Notes under the pieces: generated by a model
Told to the model about the DNA's origin: nothing
Databases searched by the model: none
The model's input: only the letters and a program-made list of their open reading frames with translations
Made by a program: the position numbers and the translations under genes
Part shown: piece after piece, positions 62,905-64,000 of the stretch
Numbering within the stretch: the first letter of the stretch is position 1
Layout of the letters: each line of letters opens with the position of its first letter
From: [Mycobacterium] zoologicum
GTDB lineage: Bacteria; Actinomycetota; Actinomycetes; Mycobacteriales; Mycobacteriaceae
DNA: 64,000 nucleotides
Assembly: GCF_020172665.1 (NCBI RefSeq)
Contig: NZ_CP083985.1
Coordinates: 1,752,741 to 1,816,740, forward strand
Direction of reading: 5' to 3'

Positions 62905-63537
62905 TCAGCCGATTCGGGACTGTTCGAGATATGCCGCCAGCGCGTTGGTCAATCCGCGGCGGGCTTCGTCGAGGTCGGCGTATGAGCCGAGTTGACGTTC
63001 GGAGACCAGCCCGCGCATCGCGCCCGGGATGAGCGCGGCGACCTCCCGCACCCGCTGCGGGTCGACGCCGAGATCGGCGAACGCGTGGTGACAGGTCTGC
63101 AGCCAGCTGCGGCCCCAGGAGAACAGTTCGGCGGCGGTGCGCGGATAGAGCCGTTCCAGCTCGCGATGGTCGCGGGGCAGCGCGGCCCGCAGATTCTCGA
63201 TGGCGCGCGAATCCTGCGACGCCAGGCCGTCATAGAGGGTGTCGATGATTCCCGCGACTCGATCTCGCAGCGGCGCATCCGATTTCACCCCGGCGAACGC
63301 CGACATCGCCGCGTCGCGGCGCTCTGCGGTGCGGTGCAGCACCGCCGCCCAGAAGCCGTCGACATCGCCGAATTGGTACTGCACCGCGCCCCAGGTGGCA
63401 CCGCTCTCCTTGGCTATCCGGCTGGCCGACACCGCGCCCGGGTCACCAGTGGCCAGTGAGCGCACCGCGGCATCCAGCATCGTCTCGCGGGTCGCCTGCC
63501 CCCGCTTGTTGCTGCGCCGCGCCGCCGGTTGAGTCAT
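62905..63537 (-). CDS. TetR-family regulator divergent from Rieske protein
   Basis: ATG 63537 gives 210 residues with an N-terminal TetR HTH (KRGQATRETMLDAAVRSLATGDPGAVSASRIAKESGATWGAVQYQFGDVDGFW) and a helical ligand domain (RVREVAALIPGAMRGLVSERQLG). The ATWGAVQYQFG recognition helix is characteristic of a mycobacterial subgroup often next to oxygenases. It is divergent from a Rieske gene across 77 bp containing a clear inverted repeat, so it likely represses that gene and itself. Confidence 0.87.
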   Translation of the reverse strand: MTQPAARRSNKRGQATRETMLDAAVRSLATGDPGAVSASRIAKESGATWGAVQYQFGDVDGFWAAVLHRTAERRDAAMSAFAGVKSDAPLRDRVAGIIDTLYDGLASQDSRAIENLRAALPRDHRELERLYPRTAAELFSWGRSWLQTCHHAFADLGVDPQRVREVAALIPGAMRGLVSERQLGSYADLDEARRGLTNALAAYLEQSRIG

Positions 63538-63560
63538 TTGCGAAAGTCTAGCAATTGTTT

Positions 63561-63576
63561 CATAGTGCCCGCTATG
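63561..63576. promoter_or_regulatory. Inverted repeat, candidate TetR operator
   Basis: CATAG-TGCCCG-CTATG, extended imperfectly outward (TTTCATAG and CTATGATT), sits midway in the 77-bp spacer between the TetR gene and the Rieske gene. Its size and position fit a TetR dimer site controlling both promoters. Confidence 0.55.
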
Positions 63577-63614
63577 ATTCCTGCGAGCGACAACCGGCGA
63601 GAGGATACGCAGAC

Positions 63615-64000
63615 ATGGCCAAACCGCCACTGTCGATGAAGCCGACTGGCTGGTTTCAGGTCGCCTGGTCCGACGAGATCGGGATCGGCGACGTCCACAC
63701 CATGAAGTACTTCGGCCAGGAGATGGTGGCCTGGCGTGCAGAGTCCGGCAGGCTCACCGTGATGAACGCCTACTGCGAGCACCTCGGTGCGCATCTGGGC
63801 TACGGCGGCACCGTCTGCGGTGAGGTGCTGCAGTGTCCGTTTCACGGATGGCAGTGGAATGCCCAGGGCCGCAACGTCTGTATCCCGTATCAGGACAAGC
63901 CCAATCGCGGCCGTCGCATCGGCACCTACCCGGTGATCGAGCGCAACGAGTCGGTCTACATCTGGCACGACGTGCACCGGCGTGAGCCGTACTTCGATCC
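63615..64000 (+). CDS. Rieske [2Fe-2S] oxygenase-type protein, 3'-truncated by window end
   Basis: ATG 63615 is followed by an open frame to the end of the window, so only ~128 residues are seen. The Rieske cluster ligands are intact: CEHLGAHLGYGG (C-x-H) and CPFHGWQWN (C-x-x-H), followed by RRIGTYPVIERNESVYIWHD. The start MAKPPLSMKPTGWFQVAWSDEIG resembles terminal oxygenase components such as KshA-type or related Rieske oxygenases rather than small ferredoxins. The catalytic mononuclear-iron domain lies beyond the window. It is probably regulated by the divergent TetR protein. Confidence 0.88.
   Translation, partial: MAKPPLSMKPTGWFQVAWSDEIGIGDVHTMKYFGQEMVAWRAESGRLTVMNAYCEHLGAHLGYGGTVCGEVLQCPFHGWQWNAQGRNVCIPYQDKPNRGRRIGTYPVIERNESVYIWHDVHRREPYFD

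Overview
The window is a high-GC actinobacterial chromosome segment that reads as a non-tuberculous mycobacterium. Evidence: PGRS glycine-rich proteins, the gene neighbourhood smtB-zur / glyS / TPM protein / dgt / dnaG (the Rv2342-Rv2359 region of M. tuberculosis), the Rv2314c-Rv2318 (tldD/tldE-usp) and Rv2325c-Rv2327 sets, a PE-PPE-domain protein, a cutinase, and many leaderless GTG/ATG genes with a -10 hexamer about 7 nt before the start codon. The PGRS proteins carry an export signal instead of a PE domain, which points away from the M. tuberculosis complex (a M. terrae/Mycolicibacter-like species is my guess, not proven). Bases 1-19 equal the Tn5/Nextera mosaic end, so the left edge is a contig end with untrimmed adapter.

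Layout. 1-8.0 kb: a 5'-truncated PGRS gene and a 2022-residue exported PGRS protein. 8.0-10.3 kb: zur and smtB, divergent from glyS, with two palindromes between them. 10.5-12.2 kb: a second, smaller PE-less PGRS protein. 12.3-19.5 kb: TPM/YgcG-like protein, dgt, a PknH-type sensor-domain protein, dnaG, a small membrane protein, tRNA-Asn and a hypothetical. 19.6-30.4 kb: acyl-CoA oxidase-like enzyme, phytase-like lipoprotein, two tandem TetR regulators, PAS protein, GAF-GGDEF-EAL c-di-GMP enzyme, MarR, and a two-gene ECF transporter with S-A-A fusion. 30.4-36.4 kb: uspABC sugar ABC transporter genes and tldD/tldE-like proteases.

36.3-45.6 kb holds the most unusual gene: a 3095-residue SARP-type (wHTH-BTAD) regulator fused to a class III cyclase domain, an AAA/NB-ARC-like ATPase, a helical-repeat region and about 13 NTF2/SnoaL-like modules, twelve of them in six tandem ~810-bp units. 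A 57-bp perfect triple minisatellite lies in the linker before the ATPase. Upstream are three heptamers at exact 11-bp period. A decayed paralogue at 60.7-61.1 kb keeps only the first ~32 codons and the last half-repeat, yet retains the same three-heptamer array at the same distance from its start codon. This makes the array a strong candidate (auto)regulatory operator.

45.8-53.2 kb: LEH/SnoaL-like protein, htpG, quinone oxidoreductase, AhpD-like protein, alpha/beta hydrolase, MddA-like methyltransferase, DoxX and an ECF41/SigJ-like sigma factor with its own SnoaL-like tail, then tRNA-Met. 53.2-54.7 kb: excalibur-domain remnant, secreted PE-PPE-domain protein and an AT-rich spacer with a 38-bp inverted repeat. 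54.7-60.7 kb: one co-directional cluster (HSL-type esterase, SDR, ferritin-like diiron protein, Baeyer-Villiger-type monooxygenase, MerR regulator, two carboxymuconolactone-decarboxylase-like proteins), probably for oxidation of a lipidic ketone or alcohol. 61.2-64 kb: DUF2652 protein, cutinase, TetR and a divergent Rieske protein cut by the window end. I see no insertion sequence, prophage or CRISPR array.
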